Shown: one piece after another, positions 1 through 5,115 of the stretch
Numbering within the stretch: position 1 is the stretch's first letter
Layout of the letters: the number at the start of each line of letters is the position of its first letter
DNA from: an uncultured Clostridia bacterium
GTDB taxonomy: Bacteria; Bacillota; Clostridia; Christensenellales; Aristaeellaceae
Assembly: GCA_947600345.1 (NCBI GenBank)
Contig: CANQGC010000197.1
Coordinates: 1-5,788, forward strand
Direction of reading: 5' to 3'
DNA: 5,788 nt
The notes under the pieces: model-generated
Told to the model about the DNA's origin: nothing
Database searches by the model: none
The model's input: only the letters and a program-made list of their open reading frames with translations
Program-made: the position numbers and the translations under genes

Positions 1-543
1 GCTCGTGCCCACCGCCGTCTTGAGCTCGTAGCCCAGCACGCTGGTCAGCAGGAGCAGCATCATCATGCCGCCGCCCGCGCCGATGAAGCCGCAGATGAAG
101 CCTACGCCCGCGCCGCAAATGGCCGACTGAAGGATGCGCTTCTTCGCGCTGACGGCGGCCATCGCCTCCTTCGTGGTCATCACCGGCCTGACGATGAACT
201 TGATGCCCAGCAGCATCGTCATGAACACGGAGAAGCTGCCCATCGTGGCGTTCGGCACGCGGCTCGCTACCCAGCTTCCCACCAGCGTAAACAGCAGCAC
301 CGCGGCCATCATCACCAGGCCGTTGCGCACGTCCAGGTTCTTGTTCTTCCCATAGGTGTAGGCGCTGACCGCGCTCGCCAGCACGTCGCTCGCCAGCGCG
401 ATGCCCACCGCCTGGTAGGCCGGCATATGCAGGAAGGTGATGAGCATGGGGCTAATGACCGCTGCCGCGCTCATCCCGGCGAAGCCGGTTCCCAGCCCCG
501 CGCCGATTCCCGCGAGAAAGCACACCAAGACCTTCGCCATCAT
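1..543 (-). CDS. TauE/SafE-family membrane exporter, N-terminal 181 residues (runs off the window)
   Basis: This is the start of an inner-membrane permease of the TauE/SafE (sulfite exporter / DUF81) family. Characterised members export sulfite, sulfoacetate or other organosulfonate-derived anions; the substrate here is unknown. The 181 visible residues are very hydrophobic. The first membrane block spans about residues 4-37, others lie near 45-62, 75-95 and 103-118, and a second block begins near 137. The family's internal repeat is visible: a Gly-rich turn followed by a helix and an AVG motif occurs at residues 16-52 (AVGIALASD) and again at 147-181 (GAGGG at 155-159, AVGTS at 177-181). The 3' end of the gene lies beyond base 1. 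Two adjacent in-frame ATGs are possible (543 and 540). I chose 543 because GGAGG (554-558) is 10 nt upstream and this ATG overlaps the stop of the upstream marR gene (ATGA), suggesting translational coupling. Family assignment is firm; substrate is not. Confidence 0.9.
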   Translation of the reverse strand, partial: MMAKVLVCFLAGIGAGLGTGFAGMSAAAVISPMLITFLHMPAYQAVGIALASDVLASAVSAYTYGKNKNLDVRNGLVMMAAVLLFTLVGSWVASRVPNATMGSFSVFMTMLLGIKFIVRPVMTTKEAMAAVSAKKRILQSAICGAGVGFICGFIGAGGGMMMLLLLTSVLGYELKTAVGTS

Positions 544-983
544 ATCGCGCTCGCCTCCAGACAGTTTTGGATGTTTTCATTGATCTTTTGGATGCAGGAG
601 TGTAACTGCGTTCGCTCCTGTTCGTTCAGGCCGTAGAGTATGATCTCAGCAAAATCGTCCCGTCGCTTGCGCCCCTCCCGCACGACGGGCACAGCCTTTT
701 CCGTCACCTTCAGATGAATTCGCCGCTTGTCCCCCTCCGATACGGAATAGGCGATATAACCGTTTCGCCGCAGCGAGCGCAGCGAAATGGAGACGTGGGA
801 CTTCGTCAGGTAGCGAACTTCGCAGATTGCCGCGGCGGTGTCATACTTCGGGTTGTTGGCCAGAAACAGCAGAATGTCAAATTCCGTTCGGGTCAGTTCG
901 TACCGCCTGCACACGGGCTCGATGCACTTCGAATACAGCGATCGCAGGGGCAGCTGAATATCCCATATGTTCATCGGAATCAT
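540..983 (-). CDS. MarR-family winged helix-turn-helix transcriptional regulator
   Basis: This is a 147-residue MarR-type regulator, the usual length for the family, which acts as a cytoplasmic dimer that often represses its own operon until a small ligand or oxidant releases it. The winged HTH runs from about residue 30 to 97: LTRTEFDILLFL is the first DNA-binding-domain helix, LTKSHVSISLRSLRRNGYI (59-77) is the recognition helix region, and the wing holds the conserved D85-K-R-R88 segment followed by LKVTEKA. The N- and C-terminal helices would form the dimer interface. I chose ATG at 983 because AGGAG (994-998) lies 10 nt upstream. A GTG at 992 would add three residues but sits 1 nt from that site. 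The stop overlaps the downstream tauE-like start by a few bases, so the two genes form an operon. A strong promoter and a dyad precede the gene. Ligand unknown; two cysteines near the N-terminus (20, 25) leave redox sensing open but unproven. Confidence 0.93.
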   Translation of the reverse strand: MIPMNIWDIQLPLRSLYSKCIEPVCRRYELTRTEFDILLFLANNPKYDTAAAICEVRYLTKSHVSISLRSLRRNGYIAYSVSEGDKRRIHLKVTEKAVPVVREGRKRRDDFAEIILYGLNEQERTQLHSCIQKINENIQNCLEASAI

Positions 984-993
984 CGCGGGCACA

Positions 994-998
994 CTCCT
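994..998 (-). promoter_or_regulatory. Ribosome binding site deciding the marR start
   Basis: The minus strand reads AAAGGAG here. Spacing to the ATG at 983 is 10 nt, while the in-frame GTG at 992 is only 1 nt away, which argues for the 147-residue product. Confidence 0.7.
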
Positions 999-1000
999 TT

Positions 1001-1030
1001 AGTTCAAAATAAAACGTTCTGTTTTGAACT
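1001..1030. promoter_or_regulatory. Candidate MarR operator: 30-bp dyad between the -10 box and the marR ribosome binding site
   Basis: The outer arms AGTTCAAAA (1001-1009) and TTTTGAACT (1022-1030) are a perfect 9-bp inverted repeat. The centre AACGTT (1013-1018) is itself palindromic and shares the same dyad axis, so 13 of 15 base pairs across the element are symmetric. It directly abuts the -10 box and covers the expected transcription start near 1024, so a bound dimer, or two dimers, would block initiation. Position and symmetry fit autorepression by the adjacent MarR protein. That link is inference. Confidence 0.72.
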
Positions 1031-1059
1031 ATTATAGCACGGCGGGGCTACATTGTCAA
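1031..1059 (-). promoter_or_regulatory. Consensus sigma-70/sigma-A promoter of the marR-tauE operon
   Basis: On the minus strand the -35 box TTGACA (1059-1054) is followed by a 17-nt spacer and the -10 box TATAAT (1036-1031). The -10 box is preceded by TG one base upstream, giving an extended -10 element. Both hexamers match consensus exactly at the ideal spacing, so intrinsic strength should be high, which fits a promoter held down by a repressor. The predicted start near 1024 leaves a leader of roughly 40 nt before the marR ATG. Confidence 0.9.
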
Positions 1060-1250
1060 CCGCCTCGACCGTCAGCGACTGAGTTTCCTTCATTGGTCGG
1101 ATCATTCCCACACCGCCAAGCGTGCCCCGGAGATTGCGCTGCACACAAAGCGGAAAATCCGCCGCCACACGCCGAGCCCTTTCGATGCATGCAAAGCCGC
1201 TGTGAACTGTACATCCGAATGAATAAAAACGCCTTATTCTCTGACGCAAC
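1060..1250. other. Intergenic stretch with no supported gene
   Basis: I see no credible coding sequence here. The open frames on both strands lack family resemblance and good ribosome binding sites. The only small structure is a 6-bp inverted repeat (GAATAA 1221-1226, TTATTC 1234-1239). The stretch lies between the marR promoter and the hairpin behind the recombinase tail, so it may contain the junction between host DNA and the mobile-element scar. Confidence 0.5.
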
Positions 1251-1294
1251 AAGGCCCACATGACTTGGCGCTCCTACCAAAGCATGTGGGCCTT
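1251..1294. terminator. 12-bp perfect hairpin, possible bidirectional terminator behind the recombinase tail
   Basis: AAGGCCCACATG (1251-1262) and CATGTGGGCCTT (1283-1294) are perfectly complementary around a 20-nt loop. The loop contains a further CTTGG/CCAAAG pairing with one bulged base, which would lengthen the stem. It begins 8 nt beyond the stop of the recombinase fragment, where that gene's terminator would be expected. The tract after the stem is only moderately T-rich on either strand (TTGTTG on minus; the stem's final TT runs into TTTTGT on plus), so terminator function is plausible, not certain. It could instead mark an element end. Confidence 0.55.
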
Positions 1295-1301
1295 TTGTCC
1301 C

Positions 1302-1520
1302 TTATTTCACATCAACCGTTGATCCATTCTTAAAGGTGAAGACCGCAGTTCCATCCCTTTGGATATCCACCCTCTCTACGAGCGCGATCCACATTTCTTC
1401 GGAAAACTCCGTGACAGGCGTTCCAATCTTGTTCAGTTCCTTCAAGAAGGCGGCGATTCGGCTTCGCTTGTCCTTGCGCGCCGCACATTCGTCCTGTATG
1501 GCGTTGAGTCTTTGGGATAG
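1302..1520 (-). pseudogene. C-terminal tail of a large serine recombinase (truncated remnant)
   Basis: These 72 codons match the extreme C-terminus typical of large serine recombinases from Firmicute integrative elements. A charged helix (RLNAIQDECAARKDKRSRI) is followed by a segment of the form FLKELNK..TEFSEEMWIALVERV and a closing beta pair, VFTFKNGSTVDV. The catalytic resolvase domain and the recombinase and zinc-ribbon regions are all absent. The open frame can be extended to an ATG at 1547, but that ATG lies in the loop of the KTR terminator, and the extension (through the T-tract) has no family resemblance, so recognisable sequence starts at about 1520. The fragment has no promoter or ribosome binding site of its own and is very unlikely to act. 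It marks the 3' end of a former mobile element. Confidence 0.78.
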
Positions 1521-1521
1521 C

Positions 1522-1560
1522 AAAAAAGGGCCTGCGTCCCGATTCATTCGGGAAGCAGGC
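1522..1560 (-). terminator. Intrinsic terminator of the KTR gene
   Basis: On the minus strand a stem of two 6-bp blocks with one mismatch (arms 1560-1548 and 1542-1530) closes on a 5-nt loop and is followed by T6 (1527-1522). It starts 8 nt after the KTR stop. It is the only convincing Rho-independent terminator downstream of the flavodoxin/BIG2 gene, so transcripts reading through from that gene may also end here. Confidence 0.88.
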
Positions 1561-1568
1561 TCTGCGTC

Positions 1569-1769
1569 TTATGCGTCTGGCTCTTTGCTTATCACCATTT
1601 TTAGTTGTACGACGTTGATGATGGTTTCTCGTTTGCATTTCGGGCAGTACAGCGGAAAGTTCAGCAGGACTGTATCCGGGTACACCTTAATGCGCGTCTT
1701 TTGATTGCAGCGGGGGCAACGCACCCACAGCTCATCGCGTATTCTATGCGCATCCTGATTCTTTTGCAT
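1569..1769 (-). CDS. Small cysteine-rich KTR-domain protein
   Basis: This is a 66-residue protein of the Cys-rich KTR family, small proteins best known from Tn916-like conjugative elements and tetracycline-resistance neighbourhoods. Function is unknown. Four cysteines form two CPxC knuckles (C18-P-R-C21 and C42-P-K-C45), as in a small zinc ribbon. The name-giving K24-T25-R26 follows the first pair, and the NFPLYCPKCK stretch and the C-terminal KEPDA are family hallmarks. The frame opens further upstream to an ATG at 1811, but AAAGG (1779-1783) sits 9 nt before the ATG at 1769, and the extra 14 residues have no family resemblance. Base composition is clearly less GC-rich than in the flanking genes, and a recombinase tail lies just downstream, so the gene is likely mobile-element cargo. 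I find no convincing promoter. It appears intact. Confidence 0.9.
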   Translation of the reverse strand: MQKNQDAHRIRDELWVRCPRCNQKTRIKVYPDTVLLNFPLYCPKCKRETIINVVQLKMVISKEPDA

Positions 1770-1908
1770 CGTCAGATTCCTTTTTTCATAGGCCCTTCCG
1801 CATGGATGCAAACCTTACGCTATACCGGTAATTTATTAAGAATCATCGTAATTCTTGCGCTTCTGGCCGGGGATTGCATGAAAAGGCTGTCCTCGTTGTC
1901 GACCTTGC

Positions 1909-1925
1909 CTATGATGGTATCATAG
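1909..1925. repeat. 17-bp palindrome spanning the stop codon of the BIG2-flavodoxin gene
   Basis: CTATGAT and ATCATAG are perfect 7-bp arms around GGT. The right arm includes the TGA stop (1920-1922) and the last codon of the large gene. It also coincides with the 3' limit of homology to the upstream flavodoxin gene. The stem is AT-rich and has no T-tract, so it is a poor terminator. It may be chance or a recombination scar. Confidence 0.4.
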
Positions 1926-4900
1926 AGCTTGATTCAACCAAGATTCAATTTCCTTCCATGAGGTTCCCGTCGGGAAGCGTTTGCCGGAAAGCCAATTGGC
2001 GCGATCCGCCAGCGCGTGGAGATTGGTGTCACTGGAACCGATGCCGCTGCTGTGGGAGGTGCAGAAGGGCAGGATCGTCTTGCCGGAGAAGTCGTAGCTC
2101 TCCAGGAAGGTGCTGATAATTCGCGGTGCTTGGCCATGCCAGATAGGATAGCCCAGCAGAATCGTATCATAGGCTTCCATGTTCTCAACGCTCCCGGCGA
2201 TGGCGGGGCGCGAGGTGGGATCTGCCTGCTCGCGATTCGCCCGGCAATCGGTGTTGTAGGCCAGGTCAGCCTTTGTGTAGGGCTTCTCCGGGACGATCTC
2301 GTAGAGGTCGGCCCCCAGAATATCGGCAGCGTACTTGGCCAGCTTCTTCGTCGTGCCGGTCGCTGAGAAGTAGGCGACCAGGGTGGAGCCACCTTGCACG
2401 GCGTTCGGGTCGATGTACTTGAATCGAGCCCTCCAGCTTGCCGTGCTGCTTACGCCATTGAGGTTGTACGTGGCCGTCACGCGCACGGTGTAGATCGCGT
2501 CCGAAACCATCTGTTCCTTCTCGATGATCGCGTTGGTTTCGCTCGTCGATTGCAAGTCCAGAATGGCGGCCCCGTCCTCGCCGGCAACTTCCACGTCGTA
2601 ACTCTGCGCGGGAACCGGGCTCGACCAGCCCAGCGTGACGCTGTCGGAGACTTCCGGAATTTCGCCGCCCGCGGGTTCGCCGTTGATCGTGATCTCCGGC
2701 GCCTCCGGACTCGCCACCGTCACGGCGCAGTCCGCGCTCAGGTCATTGAAGGTTTGCGCGGTGATCGTCGCTTCGCCGCCGCCCACGGCGGTGATCTTGC
2801 CGCTGCCGTCCACCTGCGCCACGGCTTCGTTGCTGCTCGTCCAGCTGATCTGCGAGGCGGAATTGGCGGGAGAGAGGGTCGCCGTCAGTTGCAGCTCGCC
2901 GCCGATGCGCAGGTCGGCGCTGGCGGAATCCAGCGTTACGCCGCTAGGAGCGGCGACCACGCGGATCTTCACCGACTTCGACGAAAGCGTCTTGTTGCCC
3001 TTCGGGAGCGTCACCGTGATCTTCGCCGTGCCGGTCTTCTTCGCCGTCAGCTTGCCGGAGCCGCCCACCTGCAGAACCTTCTTGTTCGAACTCTTCCACT
3101 TGCAATGCGCCAGCAGCGCTTCGTTGGAATCGTTCTCCGCCAGCAACTGGTAGGTCTCGCCTTTGCCGAGCGTCACGGCGTTCGTGATGCGCAGCGACGT
3201 CGGCGCGGAGTACACGGACACCTCGCAGGTGGCGCTCAGGCCGTTGTAGCTCTCGAAGTGCAGCGTGGCGCTTCCCGGAGCGAGCGCCGTCAGCTTGAGG
3301 CTGGCGGAATTTGCCGCCGGGAGTTCGCCCTTGTCCAGCTGCACCGCGGCTTCGTTCGAATTTGCGACGATCAGCTTTCCCGCCGAATTCGCGGGCGCGA
3401 GCGCGACGTCCAGTGTGTATTTCTGGCCCACGCCCAGCGCGAGCGAGGGCGGAACGTCGATGCTTTCCGGCGCGGCCGCCACCGTGATACTATAGTTGGC
3501 CTTCTTCTTGTTAAATGTTTGGGCCGTGATCTTCGCTGGGCCCGGCGCGACCGCCGTCACCAGGCCGTTTTCTACCGTCGCGACGGCGGTATTGCTGCTC
3601 TCCCAGGTGATCTGCGACGCCGCGTTCTTCGGCAATTTTGCTGTGAGCTGCACCGTTTCATTCAGGCCCAGCGTGCCCTTCTTCGTGCTCAGCGTGAGCT
3701 TCGACGGCGCGGACTGTACCTTGACCGCGGCCGATGCCGTCAGGCCGTTCGCGGAAGTGACGGCTACGTTCGCCGCGCCCTTCTTGAGCGCCTTGAATTC
3801 GCCCTTCGCCGCGTCGACCACCTGCAATACATTTGGCTTGTCGCTTGACCAGACGTTGTGCGCGCCCAGATCCTGATCACCCGCCAAATTCGCCCGGAAA
3901 GTATAGCTCTCCTTCATGCCCAGCGCCTCGACCGGATTGGCGATCTCGATCCCCGTCGGGGCCTCGACCACCGTCACCGCGATTTTCGCCGACGTGGTAT
4001 GCTCGCCGTTGCGCGCTGTCACCGTGATGTTGGTGCCGCCGGTACGCCGCGCCACCAGCTTGCCGTCCTTCACGGCCACGATGCTCTCGTCGCCGCTGGC
4101 GAAGCCGATGTCGCTCAGCGCGTCCGCGGGCTCCAGTGTCACTTGCGGCGCGTAGGGCAGCTGCCCCACGCACAGCTTTACGGCCTCCGCCGCGCGCATC
4201 GCCGTCGCGGCGGGCTTCACCGTGAGGGTGTAGCTCGCCTTCTTTCTGTTATAGGTCGTCGCCGTGATCTTGGCCGTGCCCGGCGACACCGCCGTCACCA
4301 GGCCATTCTCCACCGTCGCGACGCCCGCGTTGCTGCTGTTCCAGCTGATTTGATGTGATGCCGCGCCATTGTTCAGCGCCAGCTCCAGGCGCTGCGCCTG
4401 CCCAACGCCCAGCGCGCCTTTGCTCTGGGCGAACGAAGCCTTCTTCGGCGCGGGCGAAACCGTCACGTTACAGGATGCGCTCGCGCCCGCGGCGGACTGG
4501 ACGGTGATTACGGCCACGCCCTTCCGCACGCCCGTGATCTTTCCGCCGGCGTCCACCTTGGCGATCCGCGCGTTGCTGGAGGAGTACGTCAGCACGTCGT
4601 CCGCAGACGCCGGAACATAGCTCACCTCCGGCGTGACGGCTTCCTTCACGCCGATCGTGAGCGCGTCGACATAGCCGATTTCGCTGAGCGCCACCGGCCA
4701 GGAAACCTCCGCGTCCTCCACCAGAAGCTCCTCGGATTCCGAAACGGACACTTCTTCATTCTCCTCCTCCGCACCCTGCGGTTCCGGTGTGTTCTCGGGA
4801 AGAAAATCGGTCTCTGCGGGCTCTTCCGGCACAGGATCTTCTTCCAGAGTAGCCGCTTCCTCCTCCGGTGCGGCTGCTTCCTCGGGCTGATCTTCAATGA

Positions 4901-5048
4901 TTTCTACCGCGACTTCCTCCGGTGGATTCTGCTCTGCTTCCTCCGCTGTGTCCGCTTCGAATGCAAGCGGTTCCGCCGAAGCGCACAGTGCGGAACTTGC
5001 CAGCAGCACTGCTATCAACAGTGCCAATATTCGCCACTTCCGCTTCAT
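1920..5048 (-). CDS. Secreted multidomain protein: acidic linker, eight BIG2 Ig-like domains, Fn3-like domain, C-terminal flavodoxin domain
   Basis: This is a 1042-residue exported protein. Residues 1-25 are a signal peptide (basic start, hydrophobic core, ASA before E26). Residues 26-117 are a disordered-looking Glu/Pro/Ala linker without a single K, R or H. Eight BIG2-type Ig-like domains of about 80 residues follow (roughly 118-200, 202-280, 282-363, 365-447, 449-526, 528-615, 617-700, 702-783), most with the W.SSN..VA.V...G.ITA...G.A.ITA core. A probable Fn3-like domain covers 784-880. After a GG linker, residues 888-1042 are a Flavodoxin_4-like domain with the FMN phosphate loop SATGTT (895-900), LGYPIWHGQAP (965-975) and PFCTSHSSGIGSS (994-1006). 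No LPxTG, SLH or dockerin anchor is visible, so surface attachment is unexplained. The start is supported by GAGGGGG (5057-5063) 8 nt upstream. It lies 67 nt after the flavodoxin gene in the same direction. A redox role at the cell surface is inference; the flavin domain could also be decayed or bind another ligand. Confidence 0.93.
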   Translation of the reverse strand: MKRKWRILALLIAVLLASSALCASAEPLAFEADTAEEAEQNPPEEVAVEIIEDQPEEAAAPEEEAATLEEDPVPEEPAETDFLPENTPEPQGAEEENEEVSVSESEELLVEDAEVSWPVALSEIGYVDALTIGVKEAVTPEVSYVPASADDVLTYSSSNARIAKVDAGGKITGVRKGVAVITVQSAAGASASCNVTVSPAPKKASFAQSKGALGVGQAQRLELALNNGAASHQISWNSSNAGVATVENGLVTAVSPGTAKITATTYNRKKASYTLTVKPAATAMRAAEAVKLCVGQLPYAPQVTLEPADALSDIGFASGDESIVAVKDGKLVARRTGGTNITVTARNGEHTTSAKIAVTVVEAPTGIEIANPVEALGMKESYTFRANLAGDQDLGAHNVWSSDKPNVLQVVDAAKGEFKALKKGAANVAVTSANGLTASAAVKVQSAPSKLTLSTKKGTLGLNETVQLTAKLPKNAASQITWESSNTAVATVENGLVTAVAPGPAKITAQTFNKKKANYSITVAAAPESIDVPPSLALGVGQKYTLDVALAPANSAGKLIVANSNEAAVQLDKGELPAANSASLKLTALAPGSATLHFESYNGLSATCEVSVYSAPTSLRITNAVTLGKGETYQLLAENDSNEALLAHCKWKSSNKKVLQVGGSGKLTAKKTGTAKITVTLPKGNKTLSSKSVKIRVVAAPSGVTLDSASADLRIGGELQLTATLSPANSASQISWTSSNEAVAQVDGSGKITAVGGGEATITAQTFNDLSADCAVTVASPEAPEITINGEPAGGEIPEVSDSVTLGWSSPVPAQSYDVEVAGEDGAAILDLQSTSETNAIIEKEQMVSDAIYTVRVTATYNLNGVSSTASWRARFKYIDPNAVQGGSTLVAYFSATGTTKKLAKYAADILGADLYEIVPEKPYTKADLAYNTDCRANREQADPTSRPAIAGSVENMEAYDTILLGYPIWHGQAPRIISTFLESYDFSGKTILPFCTSHSSGIGSSDTNLHALADRANWLSGKRFPTGTSWKEIESWLNQAL
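1926..2384 (-). repeat. Duplicated flavodoxin module, copy fused to the BIG2 protein
   Basis: This segment matches 5122-5580 in direct orientation without indels at a constant offset of 3196 bp. It includes an exact 52-nt run (2032-2083 against 5228-5279) and many shared synonymous positions. The encoded domains share 129 of 154 residues. Homology starts at the first strand of the flavodoxin fold and stops about at the stop codon, so exactly one domain was copied. Confidence 0.92.
2700..4697 (-). repeat. Tandem array of eight BIG2 domains with a three-domain higher-order period
   Basis: Domains 2, 5 and 8 resemble each other most (for example VATVENGLVTAV in 2 and 5, and QIS/TW.SSN in all three). 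Domains 4 and 7 share a W.S...VLQV core, and 3 and 6 share VGQ and a degenerate core. The marker tryptophans of 2, 5 and 8 are 246 and 254 residues apart, so the array grew by copying a block of three (about 3708-4445 and 2949-3704), with 2700-2945 as the start of a third, incomplete block. Confidence 0.7.
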
Positions 5049-5115
5049 GAGTGCTTCCCCCTCATTTTCCTCGTTTTGCTTGCTTGTATGCGTACTGCTG
5101 TTGAGTGTTTGAAGC

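Noticed and set aside
984..992. GTG start at 992 for the MarR protein (150 residues)
   Set aside because: The ribosome binding site would be 1 nt from the start codon; the ATG at 983 has proper spacing.
1004..1280. Short frames on both strands between marR and the hairpin
   Set aside because: They run through the marR promoter and dyad, overlap each other, and show no family features.
1336..1925. Plus-strand open frames across the KTR/recombinase scar
   Set aside because: They run antisense to the KTR gene and recombinase tail, which have clear family signatures, and their own products have none.
1909..1925. Terminator for the BIG2-flavodoxin gene
   Set aside because: The stem is short and AT-rich, overlaps the stop codon, and is not followed by a T-tract.
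2394..3848. Long open frame on the plus strand (484 codons) opposite the BIG2 gene
   Set aside because: Its product is Arg/His/Ala-rich with no recognisable motif, and it lies wholly antisense to a well-supported gene with GC-rich third positions, which commonly opens such frames.
3858..4620. Further plus-strand frames opposite the BIG2 domains
   Set aside because: Same reason: composition is an antisense by-product, they overlap one another, and none has a good ribosome binding site or family resemblance.
2700..4697. CRISPR-like or satellite array, because of repeated DNA words
   Set aside because: The repeats are about 80 codons long, diverged, and in frame; they are protein domain repeats, with no short identical repeats and unique spacers.
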